Source of the DNA: Agroathelia rolfsii
Lineage: Eukaryota; Basidiomycota; Agaricomycetes; Amylocorticiales; Amylocorticiaceae
Direction of reading: 5' to 3'
DNA length: 64,000 nucleotides
Assembly: GCA_018343915.1 (NCBI GenBank)
Contig: JABRWF010000008.1
Coordinates: 3,224,001 to 3,288,000 of the forward strand
The notes beneath the pieces are model-generated. The model ran no database searches, was not told the origin of the DNA, and worked only from the letters and a program-made list of their open reading frames with translations. The position numbers and the translations under genes were made by a program. Every line of letters begins with the position of its first letter. Positions within the stretch are counted from its first letter, which is position 1. Of the stretch, positions 36,501 to 48,539 are shown piece by piece.

Positions 36501-39491
36501 TTAACGTACACGAGAGGCTCCTCTCGCAATGTCATCCAAATGATGCGCTCGGCCTCGGGGTGGTTCTCCTTCACACGTCTCACCACTTCGTGTATAGCAT
36601 CTACCGTGGGCTGACCGAGTGCATAGATGTTGGTATATGGGATGTTGCGGAAATTGATCGCACCCCGCACACCGTCCTCAACGTGGTGGGACTCCGAAAG
36701 CCATTGGTCGGATTTGAGGAGCATACTGATTTGAGTAAAATAAAGGTAATCAATGAATTAGCATTTCATAATCGCGCCAAAATAGAGGCCTTACCTCTCG
36801 CGAAGGATGATACCGCTCCGATTCTAGGAAGACAGAGAGGGAGTGTGATTATTCGACGTTTGGAGGTTCCGCTTAAGAAGAAACTGACCTTGACAATATA
36901 ATCAGAATATTCGTCCCCAAGTATCTGTCCACCCGCAACAGCCACATCGTTCTTCTGTCCGGCCACCATCTCGCGGCCGCCAAATCCACCACGGGAAAGT
37001 GCAGACAGGTCATGAATAGGAGTAAATACGTTTAACTTTGAACCATGACGTTTCCTTAAGAACAAAATTTGACTGTGGAAAAAGAACAATTAGCACTTAA
37101 GATGTTTTGAGCATTTGACCAAACATACTTCCAAATCTCTGTCCGTGTCTATCGCATTAAAAGGAAAAGGAATGATTAGAATCAGTCAATTGAAAGAGTT
37201 ATTGTCTACATACCTTGAGCCAATCAGCAAACGACTGCTTGAAATTGTCCTGACTATCCTCAACATAGCTGGCAAATGCAATGATGAAGAAGCTAAAGAA
37301 TGAACGATTGAGTTACCGAATCAATACTTCTGCCGATATCATAGTGTAGAACGTACTATTTCTCCAGAGCCCTCCCTGCCTTAGCCAACAGGTCCTCTTG
37401 CTTCATGGCCTCCAGGCTCGTTAGGGAGTACTTCAATCTGTGCACAAGGATATCCTCGCGGAGGTTTGTTACCTGGTCGCCTATAATTCCGATCAATCCA
37501 CTAGTCGAGCACATTGGGATGGACTTGAGTAACACACAGGAATCAATAATTTTATCCACTAATTTCTTGGTCTGGGCTCCGTGGTCGAGACAGCCGAGTA
37601 GACTGAGGATGATACCGTAGCTACCTGAATGGGCCTTTCGTAGGTTTTCCAGCAAGATAGGCTCCGACATTAGGAGTTCCAAGGCAGATTGAGAATTTCC
37701 TTTAGCGAAATCTAAACAATGCGAAGGTTTTTGATTCAGAGTAGAATCTTACGTGATGAAAAGATTTTACTTGCGCTGCTGCAGGAGATATGTCATTCGG
37801 AGAAGAGACCTGCTGAGTTCTTGTTGTGCATTTGCCTGAGACATAGTCTGCAGGATACGGCTTTCGGAGGGCTGAACGCTATTTTAGCATTATGTATGGG
37901 GTATAATACGAGATAGCATTCATGCCTGTGCAAGAGGAGGCTAAAAAATAGGCGTTAGGTAAGCTAATTCAGAACGACATAAAAAAGCGATCACGGACTG
38001 TACTGCTACGCGAGATAATGGGTGTTCCATTGTTCGTGTTCACCACGGGTCTGGGTGCATACGGATCTGGAAGCCCCTTGCTAATGATTTGTCGTCTGCG
38101 CACGAGGGATGCAGCTATCATGGCAAAAGTCGAGCGAACGGCGCCCATGCCACAATTGAAAACCAAGGCTGTCTTGGCAGGATCCGTCTCTTTGATGATT
38201 TGTAGATACGCATCAAGGTAATTGTCCTAGTCAAAATATGGTTAGATATAGTCTAAATTTGTCGTCTCATAGAAACCTGCCTCTATGGGATGGTCAGGAG
38301 ATATCGGTATACTAGAATAGCTGTAAGAATATCGCAACGTGAGCCGTATACAAGATGACAAACCGATAGTACTAAATCACGTCAATTGGAGAACCCACAC
38401 GGATGTTAAATCAAAGGGTTACTCACATCAACGTTCCATCCGTCTTTGCGCATTCCCTCGAACAACTCCCGTGGTGTCCTTACATTGTTTTTATCCACAG
38501 AAGTCCACGTAGGGAGAATAGCTCCATCACCAGAATCAGAAGCTTTGGGCTTGATATTAGAGCATTACTCGTGACATTGGGCAGAGAATACGCACCAACT
38601 TCGTTGTGCGTCAAAACAAGACCGCCAAATCTAGATCCACTTCATCAGTCGTGATCCATGTACTCCAACGATAAAATTTAAACCTCTGAGATTCCAGCAG
38701 AATATCATTTTTCAAGCGAAGTTCAATAGCCTCCAAATTCTCGGCACGGTCGGAGAGAGGCAATGTCTTCCTAGGCTGTGATGCATCGCGAAGGACAAAG
38801 CTACGGCCAGAGATGTATACTAGAGTAGGAGTGGCAAGAATGCATTATTTGCATATAGAGCGTAAAAAGATAAGTATTTATCTCATTAAAGATTGAGGGA
38901 GAGCATACCTATCGGTTCTTCGCGCGTCGAGAACCAGATAACATGTGACAAGTTGGGTGTATCGGGTCTACAACGTAAGACAGAGAGAATCGCACGCAGT
39001 CCCTGAGAGCGCGGTTGTGCAGCGGCAAAAACATTCAAACCTCCTTGTCGAGGGGCGCGAAAGTTGGGTGCTCCATGGACGTTGAGGTCGAGATCGAGAG
39101 CACGACCTGTGCATAAAGATCCATTCAATCATAGCGCTATTGCGATATTTGGGTTTTATTGCGTACCGGATGGATAATAGTCCGTCTTCAATATGAAACC
39201 CCGAGATAGGACGCTGCCGGATCGTGTCTTCACGTGGGACGTCTCAGATCGTTGTAGATGCGACATAAGATCCAAAGAGGGAGTAACAGTAGACGATGGC
39301 CTCTTCAATGAAGATAGATTGGTGTCGCTATTGGCGTGTTTATTCGCACCATTCGGAACGACGAGCGGCGACGGGACCGCGACATCAGGATAAGCATGCT
39401 TGGCGTTGGGAGCAGCAGGAACGGAGACAGCCCGCGTTTGTATATGAGGTGGACCAGCTTGGGGGCGTAGAGGAGCAGGAGGATCAGCCAT
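33504..39491 (-). CDS. Paladin-like protein with three phytase-like cysteine phosphatase repeats
   Basis: Large protein of the paladin / inositol-hexakisphosphate phosphatase-like (PTP-like phytase) family. Each of three repeats opens with a REEP-type strand (WFSTREEPI near 38930; WMTLREEPLVYVNG near 36520; EEPVIYVAGRP near 34800) and ends with a CX5R loop: FNCGMGAVRSTF near 38150-38110, NCQLGRGRSTLA near 36060-36030 and NCQMGRGRTTTGM near 34215-34180. All three keep the Cys and Arg of the loop. The start at 39491 (MADPPAPLRPQAG) opens a disordered Ser/Pro-rich head with SGSVLSRGFILK. The C-terminus, rebuilt by splicing, reads LLNIGVNYL-YRYGTLIVFANY and ends NRSLD at 33504. More than fifteen exons. 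Paladin regulates phosphoinositide-related signalling in animals and some homologues may lack activity. The true substrate here is unknown. Confidence 0.86.
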
Positions 39492-40481
39492 GAGATGGGA
39501 GTTGTAGATTAAGCGTGTGCTGCCTATTGTGGTCGCTGGCAGCCAGCAGCAATGATGATGACGGCGACTGGTGAACGAGGCAAGGGTGATCATGATTGTG
39601 CTCGGCCGAGTGTGCCGAGCCCTGAACCGCCATATTATCCTCACCTGAACACGACCACAATCGAATTTGAGCACATACTAGTATACCCCATACGAGGATG
39701 ACTTCCTATACCTGTTCTCGAGAGGGGCATTAAAGCAGCATCCGTTATTCTCCCATCAATAATATACATCAATGAGATGACATCATCCCGTCGACTCGAC
39801 ATCAATGCCGTATGTGTTGCATTGTTGTATTTGCTGCTCGACAGTGTAAATCACTGTCCTATCACGTAGCTGATACGCTTGCACAGTTTCTTTCTCTTTT
39901 GCTCGATGCTGCTGCCATCTTCATACAGAGAATGAGTACGTGAGGTCGAACGAGAGACCGCCAGGAGCAATGCGTGCACAACCTCTACTATGTTACTAGG
40001 TGGCTGGCTGATCACGCGCAAAGAAGCAGTCAAGTTTACTGGCAACGATGGCTCAGATATGGATCTGGACACTTGACTGAGAAAATCAGAAAATAGCAAA
40101 AATAATGAAAATTCCAAATAAATTTATAATACAATAATTGCCTTGTAATAAGGAAGTGTTTGTTTTACTTTAGAGACCTTATCAAAAGTCTTCTATCCTA
40201 TAAACAAAAAAAGGTGTTAGGTGCTTAGCCCAACTAAATGGATTAATCCCTAGTCTTCAAGTTGGAAGAAAAATGTAACACACCCTTGGCTGTGCAACTT
40301 GAATACACTGCCATTTTGCACTAACACTAGTATTTAGTACTATATTTAGTAGTGCCTTTCAATGGAAGCTTCTATTAGCATAGCCTAGAGAACTTAAAAA
40401 CGGCCTACCGTTACCGTTGACTATAAGTAGACTACAAGTCCTGGAACTAAGACCTCACACCATTTTAATTGTGATCCTAGT
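39492..40481. other. Divergent intergenic region
   Basis: Between the starts of the paladin-like and penta-EF-hand genes. 40130-40480 is AT-rich and contains short direct and inverted words (for example tagtatttagtactatatttagta at about 40330), but no complete element. No gene is supported; the frame 39851-40117 has no domain. Confidence 0.4.
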
Positions 40482-41680
40482 ATGAGGAGTAGTCAACCTT
40501 ACCCCATCCAAGTCCAAAGTCAGCCAGTTCGAGCTACACCGATTTTTAACTCTATTGGGGTAAATTCAACTCTATTTAGTCCCACCGTTCTTATCCAATA
40601 TTCCTCTATAACTCTCAGAATGCACCAAGATCTGTTGGGACTTCGTATAACAATCAGGATGCCCTGGATGCCCCAGGCGACATGGCTGATCTGGTTAATC
40701 TAGTCGAGCCGGCTGCCCCAGTTGCCATTGCCCCCATCACTTCCGTCAATCTGGATGAGCGCGAGCAACCTACACTAAGTTATGCCATTTTTCACAAGTA
40801 TGTCGACCCCTGCTATCATTATTTCTATCAGTCAGTGTATTAATATACATGAAGAGCCTTGGATTTATTCTTCATGTTTGAAGGCAACACTGGCATACTA
40901 GGTACTATCACTCTGGAAGAGTTTGGTGATACTCCATCTTTATTTCTATCTGTGGTATACTAACCTTTGACAATAGAGCAAGTTTTCAAGTTGCTTAATA
41001 GCAATTGGTCTCGTACGAAGCCGGCTTTAACATAGATGTCTCGGTTACTAATAATAGTTGTTAGACTTCAACTGCCAGTGGGACACCATCAAGATGCTTA
41101 TGGATACACTTAATACCAAACAAAATGGCACAATTTCTTTCTCCAAGGTAAGATTGAACTTGCTCTCATCTATGTTTTGGCATGCCTTATCATGTACAGT
41201 TTAGCGACCTGTGGGCTTATATTCAGAATTGGCATAACCTCTTTGTTTCTTTTAACCCCGATTCGGATGAGTCTGGATTCATTGACGGACAAGAACTTTC
41301 ACAAGCTCTACATCAAATTGGGTATGAATTTATTCCCCTCTTCCACCATTCTTATGGTGATGAAACAAAAGAAGCTACGATATTCCTCCAGCACTGATAT
41401 GCAAAATTGAACAAAAATATGGTTAGTCCAAATTTAAGCTGTCTTTCCTGTTTATCTAAGCACTAATTTTTGCTTGTGTGAATTTTGCACTTTTGACGTA
41501 GCTGCTGCCCCTAAGGGTGGAATGAAAGGGCCTTGCCGCATTCCGTTTGACCGCTTCATGTGCGCTTGTGCAGGCGTTAAGAAGCTCTCGGACACATTTC
41601 GGAGCTTGGACCCACGAAAATCTGGATCGGTTCAGATGAACTACGAACAGTTTTTGGACGTCTATCTCAGCTTACCCTAA
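40482..41680 (+). CDS. Divergent penta-EF-hand protein (ALG-2/peflin type)
   Basis: Multi-exon gene; unspliced frames look broken, but splicing restores one frame. Exon 1 is 40482-40559 (MRSSQPYPIQ...), exon 2 is 40619-40797, then K-ALDLFFMFEGNTG, EEF-EQVFKLLNSNWS, HFNCQWDTIKMLMDTL, ISFSK-FSDLWAYIQNWHNL, ALHQIG-YDIPPALICKIEQKY, and the last exon AAAPKGGMKGPCRIPFDRF to SLP at 41680. A short Gln/Pro/Ala head and five EF-hand-like units match the penta-EF-hand layout (calcium-dependent adaptors in ESCRT and ER exit). Only NPDSDESGFIDG in the middle still looks able to bind calcium; the loops EGNTGILGTITL, NTKQNGTISF and DPRKSGSVQM have lost acidic ligands. Probably a fast-evolving paralogue. A functional Ca2+ sensor is not certain. 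Confidence 0.75.
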
Positions 41681-42252
41681 TCTTGCACAAAGTGCATAAC
41701 ATCCAAAATAGTGCCGTCCACCTTCTCTTGTATTTTCAGTTGGCACATCTTTCCAGAATTTCATTGTCATTATTATAATCATCTACTCAGAGTCGTGATG
41801 TTAGGCCCTTTTTTGCAATTATCATTAATATTGCCTTACGTAGTATCCCTCACTAAGCAACGACAAGATTTGGCAGCAGGGGTATTCAGGTATAACGGTA
41901 ATGGTTAATAAGGTCCATGTAGTATATAACCAACTCTATTCATGTGCTCTTCCAAACTCATGATATGGGCTGACTGAAAAAGCAAATGACAGGGATATAA
42001 TAGCAGTCCGAGAAAGAGCGGTTGCACGTTACAGGACATTAGTTGATATCATATCTCCTTTATAATTAGCAGCAAACCTTCACATGTACATGGGACTACG
42101 TTACTAGCCACCGCTCAGGCTTTACACACAAGTAAATCGTAATGGATATTTCTGTAAGTGTCATTATTGCTACATTTGAGTTATTTGTATTTCTTTCTTG
42201 TCCAAATGTTCCTAAAAGTACTCCAAGAATACGCCCGCCCAATCAATAATGA
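41681..42252. other. Convergent intergenic region
   Basis: 572 bp between the 3' ends of the penta-EF-hand and cyclophilin genes. AT-rich and without supported features. Confidence 0.5.
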
Positions 42253-43816
42253 TCATGCAAACATCTTGCTGAACGCCTTCTTCTCCTTATCCCGCCTTTC
42301 CTTCTTCTTTTGTCTCAGCTTGTTCAACTCACTAGCGATGGCCTTATCATCCGGGACAAGTTTCAGTGCAGCGGCAAAGTCCTCCTCGGCGTCGTCTTCT
42401 TCCTTGTCAATCACGTATGCAAGACCGCGTCGATAAAGTGCCTTAGCTGTATATTGAAAAGTTAGTTTGTGAGTACTGAGATAGAAGAGAACAAAAATAC
42501 TGCTAACCTTTATCGGCATCGCTAAGCTGAAGTTCTTCCAGTGCACGACTGGCACTTCGGACAGCAATGCTTGCATTGGCTGATGACGGCGGCTGCGCCC
42601 TCACAGCAGCCAAGGCAGAATTGAGTAGCAAGGGGGAAAGAAGGGCCTTGAAAGAGGTTTTAAGTTCCTCGGAGGTATTTTCTGGGAAGTCGATGTGCAC
42701 ATCCAAGTACCGAATCGATTCTGGTATCAGGAAGTGGGAGACAATGGCATCAGTACTCTACTCGATCAAGCAAAAATAAATTGATACACACTTTGGTATT
42801 TTTGCAGCGCTGCCTCTGTTTTTCCCTCTTTGAATAACTTATTACCGAACTCACGAACTTCCTGTGCGATCTTGAGTGCCAACTCGGGGTTACTGTTCAC
42901 GTCCCGATCCTCGTCCTCCGGGTAATCTTCATACACATCGCCATCCGCCGCGACTGGTGCTGTCTCAGTCAGCGAAGGGTCGTCTGTGGAGAGCACACCA
43001 GACGAAGCGATGACAATAGGGGCTTTAGGCGAATCGCCAGGGTTGGTGGGGTAGTTTTCAATCTGTCGTACAATAGATTTGCCTTTGATAACCTCTCCAA
43101 AGATGACTAGGAAGAAAATGTTAGTACTGAAAGGAGGAGCCGTGTTCATCATTGCCTCACCGTGTTTTCCATCAAGGTGGGGTGTTGGGGCGACAGTAAT
43201 AAAGAATTGAGAGCCATTCGTATTTGGCCCTGCGTTGGCCTGCACAGATAGGGGTAAATGAATGCGCGCATTATAGATTGTTGAAAGACATGATATACCA
43301 TTGACAATAAGAAAGGCTTTGTGTGCTTCACAGGGAATGCCTCATCCTCGAACTTTTCTCCATAAATCGATTCGCCTCCGGTGCCTAGTAAAAAGAGAAA
43401 GGGATTCGAGTACCCGGGCAATGGTTGGCATCGGGACGCTTACCATTTCCTGCAGTGAAATCACCACCTTGGCACATGAACCTGAAGGAAAGATCAGAAT
43501 ACAATACTTGAGTTTGCTATTAGATCATACTCGCCCCTTGATGACACGATGGAACCCAGATCCCTCGTAGCTCAACTTTTTACCCGACTTGCCAATGCCT
43601 TTCTCCCCGGTACATAGAGCACCTGACCATTGAGAAAGACCGCAAACACGAGTATAATTAGTATTGAAAGCAAGATATTTCGTGTCCAGGAGACATACGG
43701 AAGTTCTCGGCCGTCTTAGGGACAAGGTCGGTGTAGAGGGAGAAGATGATGCGGCCAACGGGCTTGCCATCGATGGTGATGTCAAAGTAAGTCAGAGGTC
43801 GTTCCGGAGTAGACAT
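42253..43816 (-). CDS. CPR6: Cyclophilin 40-type peptidyl-prolyl isomerase (Hsp90 co-chaperone)
   Basis: The N-terminal cyclophilin domain starts [20 protein letters not shown] at 43816 and continues with [64 protein letters not shown] and [19 protein letters not shown]. The divergent-loop insert ([15 protein letters not shown]) is that of the Cyp40 class. After an acidic linker ([10 protein letters not shown]) comes a tetratricopeptide region ([40 protein letters not shown]) and a basic tail [18 protein letters not shown]. The TPR part binds the MEEVD end of Hsp90 in this family. It is divergent from the transcription factor gene at 44573. Confidence 0.93.
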
Positions 43817-44572
43817 GATATTAGTGAGTAGCAAAATTAGTTGTGTGTGGGCTGCGAGTCTATGAAAAGAGGTGATCCAGATGTATGCGTTGGAGAATCA
43901 AGACGATGGTTGCAAGTTCACAACCGAGATTAGAAGCCGTTCAGCGACCATCTAGAATGTTCTCCAGCTCAATGGACCCTTGGCGCTCGCACGTTTTCTT
44001 TTCACAGCTCTTCACATCAAAGAAATCACGATCGGATGCTTCTACCCTCTGGGCTTATTGGCCGTTCTGGTTAGATGAAGCTAGTGCTGTTCAGGCTAGG
44101 ACGTATTGAACTTTGTAATGAACTAGCTATATCATCTGTATCATATTATTTTACAATCATCAATACTCTGATATGAAGGATCTAGAAACTTTGCGCCAAT
44201 CTTATGCACTGAATATTCAAGGACCAAAAGGAATTAAAAGTAGTGGAAAGCGGCTAAATCAAATGAGCAATTGCCCAAGGCAGTTACTCAAATTTGTTTG
44301 TTTTTTGTCCAATGCAGGTTTTCGAAACACCGATCAACATGCAAGTAGCCACAGGAGAGAACATGGCCGGAATGGGAGCTGTGCCTGGCATGGGACGGGA
44401 TGGATGCAGCTGCCCAGCTGCTGTTGCTGTGACAGGCCAAGTGATCAAAATGGTAAAAGCATTGATGGCTAACAGAGACAAACAAACCATATTGATATCG
44501 CAGCGCTAAATACCTGATGCGGAATGCCTACGGAAACGGGCCAACACCCAAGTGGGTACTTGCTGTACTTTA
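43817..44572. other. Divergent intergenic region
   Basis: Promoter space of the cyclophilin and transcription factor genes. A 71-codon plus-strand frame at 44294-44509 (ends MANRDKQTILISQR) is preceded by an acceptor-like T-rich tract and could be a terminal exon of a small gene, but I found no partner exon or known domain. Confidence 0.35.
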
Positions 44573-47500
44573 ATGGCTTCAACTTCACGATTACGAGTCG
44601 AGACTCCATCTCAAATAAAGGCCAAGTCAAAGAGAGGCCACTACGTCTCCCAGGCATGTGCGTTCTGTAGGCGACGGTGCGGCTCAACACTGGCATTATC
44701 TCTGCAACGTACATCTGATTCGAGTCATATTTCATACTCTAGAAAGACAAAGTGCGACGGTGTGAAACCAATCTGCACTCCCTGCCTGACCTCTGGCCAT
44801 GATGTATGTTGACCCAGGCTTAATACATTACCTTTCTGTATTCTCATAATGTCCACAACATATAGTGCAGCTGGGGCCAAGGCGAAACTGCCAAAAGACC
44901 AAGCACCAAAGCCTATGGAGAATCTTTGCGCAATCGCATCTCAGCGCTTGAATATGAAAACCAAAGACTTAAGGATCGTCTCCAGAAATGTCACTGCTCT
45001 GAGACAGTAGAGGATCACAGCCCTGGAGCTACAGACGGCGGCCACCATTCCTTTGACTTCTTTTCATCGCCCCAGTCGCAAACCCACAGCCATGAAGATG
45101 ATTTCGATGAATCATTCTCGACAGTTGGCACAGCTTCTGATCAGGATGAAATTGAGCAACTTGTCGCACCTACCGAGCAACTCGTCGTAAGCAAAACTTT
45201 TGCGCAACATTTATTTTACTTTTGGAAATTTAATGAGTCATTTACACAGCTCGAAGAACGTGATCTTCAACAATACGGACCTACATCAGTCTTCCGCTTG
45301 GCTACAAAGTATCTGGAGAAAGATCATCATCTAAACCCCCGGCGAGACCTGCTAGTCGAGCCATCTCACGATCGATACGTTCTTATGATAGAGGGCGCAA
45401 ACTATAATTTTATCAAACCAGAATTCGACTTTGCTCGTTACTTGCCCAAGGATGTACCCCTGACACGTCAAGAACATGACCGGTATGCTTCCAGGCCTTA
45501 CTTGTACTTATAAATAGAATCACATCTCACAATAACCTGCTCCATAGTGCCCTTGATCTACTTTTCAAATTTGTCACCTCATGGTGTCTGCGCATCATCC
45601 CCGAGCTTTTCCTTCGCGATATGTACCGCGTCCTCTCGAAACCCGAGGAATCAAGCTACTCACCAGGTGGCTCACCTCTAATAAAGACCCCACATTACTC
45701 TCCCATGTTACACAATGCACTTGTGGCCGTCGCTCTCGCCTGCTCGGAAAACCCTGAACTGCGCAGGATGGACATCCGTGATCGGTATGCGAACCGCGCC
45801 AAGGGGTACATTGAATCCGAATGCGAACGACCTAACATCAGCGTTGTCCAAGCGCTGTCGATCATCGGATCTTATCATTCGTCAAGGGGAGATCAGACAC
45901 TTGGGTATCTGTACTTCGGTGGGTGCATGCTAATTATCCTGAAAGTATCTAACTAATATCCACATTATATAGGCATGAGTTGGCGAATGAGTCAAGCCTG
46001 TAAGATCTTTACCTGATTCCGAAGAACTAGCATCCTAATCATCGCATTTCCAGTGGGTCTGAATGTCGATTGCTCGCCTTGGGTCCGTACAGGAATCATT
46101 ACACGAGAAGATATGCTGGATCGTAATTGGACTTACTGGACGACTTTTACCAATGTTTGTACACTCGATCACTAATTTCTCTGAAATCTGCGATGAAAAC
46201 TGATAGGTCTGAATAGGATACTAATTGGTCGCTTTATGTTGGTCGCGAAGCCTGCATCACAAATAAAGATCATTTGCCACTGCCAGAGCGTTACGTCGAA
46301 CTGGACGAGGCAATATGGAGTCACCCTGGCACAGTCGTCAAACCGCAACCTAGTTATCTGACCGAAGTTTTTGTCGAAACGTGCAAGTTATTGACTATAG
46401 CAAGGCGCATAATGGTAGTTGTGTGAGTCAATCTTTCCTAGAAAATTCAAGTTGTGACATTCATGTATTCCCCAGGAATGGTTTGTCAGGCCATGACCAT
46501 GTCCATTACGACTCAAATCTGGGAGTCATCAGTACAATTGAGTATGTCAGCAAATAAACATATTATCATGAACAAGATGTTCACAAAAGACTTGATCTGT
46601 AGCGTCGATCTAAACACTTGGAAAGATAGCCTTCCTGACCATCTAGAAATCACCCCCGTATCCCGTGAGAATGCGTTACCACATAAGCTAATGCTTCATT
46701 TGGCCTACTGGTGGCTCTTTATTATCCTTCATCGCCCTTACTATAGGCGTCTCCGACATGCTGATGGCGATATTGACCATGCCAAGGTAGAATATATGCT
46801 CATCACGAATTCACATGGCTGAGCATCTATATCACTCATAGCTTTGCAACCGCGCGGCGTCGCACATTACATCCCTGTTATTGACATACCGGTCTCATTT
46901 TACGCTCCGTTTCGTCCCAGTCACGCTCGTCCAGATCGCCTTCTCGGCCGGGACAGTCTACTTACTCGCAGCAGTCCAGTCGACTGCAGGAGCCAGACGT
47001 GCCCCACAGGCACTCGCACATTCACTTGAGCAAGCCGAGCTGTGTATCGACTTTTTGGAAGAGGTCAGTACCGCGTGGGGATGCGCCGTGGACGTTGCAG
47101 ATATCCTCAAGGGCCTCAAAGAGACGCTATTGGGTTCTCGGGTCGGATCTGGAATGCTGCAGAGCCATATTCACGAGAAACAGCAACAGGAGCAGCAGAA
47201 TCAGTCGTCAGCTTTGAGCGACACAAATGAAGAAGAGCAGAAGCTATCCAGTCAATGGAATCTTGGTTTCATGGTGTCCAACGATCGCTCGACAACCAGC
47301 ATGTCTTTTGACAATATTGACGGTGCATACGCTGGTATGGGTGCTAACACTACCCCCGCTTCTGATCCGTCGTCCATGATCTCGTTCGACAACCCTTCCT
47401 TTATCGACCCGCTATTGCGATCCGGTGGCGGTTCAGGTTCAGGTTCAGGCTCAGGCTCGTCTCCCATCCCCATCCGCGGCGGGAATAATGGTCCCCGTCA

Positions 47501-47990
47501 ACAGCAACAACAGCAAATACTACAAATTCCACCTAACTGGAGCAGCTGGGAAGACGACGCGGCGTTCCAAGACTTCTTTGCCTCGTCATTGTCCACCACA
47601 CCTGGCATGCGCTCGCTCTCCAACAACATGCGGACAAGTGTCGGCACCGGCGGCGGTGTCGGAGGCACCAATAGCAACGACAACAGCAACAACAACACCA
47701 ATAACAATAGCGGTCTCGGAGCGGGCAACTATAGTAATTTTAGCTTCCCCGCCGTGCTCGGTCTCGCAGGCGAGGCATTGCAGACGCAGCCCGTTGTGCC
47801 AATGCAGTTCTCATATACGCAGAATGGTGCAGGTGGCGGCTTGGGCAATGCCAACGGTAACGGCATCGGCATGGGAAGCTCCGGCTTCTTGACGCCAGCG
47901 TCCCAGCAGCAACAACAGGATTTAACGAATTTGGCACTGGAAGATTGGGGATTCCTCATGGATGGGCGATATGCGGGACAACAACGCTAA
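44573..47990 (+). CDS. Zn2Cys6 transcription factor (fungal-specific TF domain, Nit-4/NirA-like)
   Basis: Starts MASTSRLRVETPSQ. The zinc cluster QACAFCRRR is split by an intron from KTKCDGVKPICTPCLTSGH, and a second intron leads to the sixth cysteine and W. A short coiled coil follows (RISALEYENQRLKDRLQ). The middle homology region includes FAQHLFYFWKFNESF, RALDLLFKFVTSWCLRIIP, LHNALVAVALACSENPELRR, ALSIIGSYHSSRGDQTLGYL, MSWRMSQALGLNVDCSPWV and LMLHLAYWWLFIILHRPYY, as in the fungal-specific transcription factor domain. The C-terminal 300 residues are Gly/Ser/Asn/Gln-rich (47300-47980), likely disordered activation sequence, ending GRYAGQQR. About nine exons. The target genes are unknown; likeness to the nitrate regulators is only general. 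Confidence 0.86.
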
Positions 47991-48539
47991 ATCCAGATTT
48001 TTTTTGCGAAAGCATTCCGTGTTTCAGAGTTGAATTTCTAACTGTTAGTCTTTCTTTTTCTCTATTTCTGTTGTGAGATCTTGTAAAGAATATGTATAAT
48101 AGATTCACTGCTCGTTAATTCTGGGTTTTGACTTCGTTGACTTTTCCTCGGCATCTATTTCAAGTAATTGAGGCGTATGTATTCATTCATTGCTCTCTCT
48201 ATGCATCCATTCTCTCCATTGTCAACGTTTATGAAGTTCCGACACAAATCGTATTAACACTGTGTCTGAACGTCGTCATGAAAAAACATGGTATTCGTGT
48301 GATCCGCGCTGTCGTCTCCTTTCGTGGCTATGCGTAAATATGGATACAAAGTAATTACAATCTAATAGGCGTATTTGATAAGGTATCTCGTGGAAGATGA
48401 TGTTTTGAAGAATGTACACAGAAATGCGAACAGAAAACCAGAGCCTTTAAAAGAAAAGAAAAGAAGAAAAAGTTGATGGTATTAAAAGAGTGGCGTGGCT
48501 TGGAAGCAATAAAAACAAAATGTTCTGATCGTTCGTCGA
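47991..48539. other. Convergent intergenic region
   Basis: 549 bp between two 3' ends. Nothing recognised. Confidence 0.5.

Noticed and set aside
40482..41680. Penta-EF-hand gene as a plain pseudogene
   Set aside because: Frame and splice signals are intact across about eight exons; only the calcium loops are altered.
44294..44509. Possible small gene or terminal exon
   Set aside because: No start or upstream exon, no known domain; kept only as a note in the intergenic entry.
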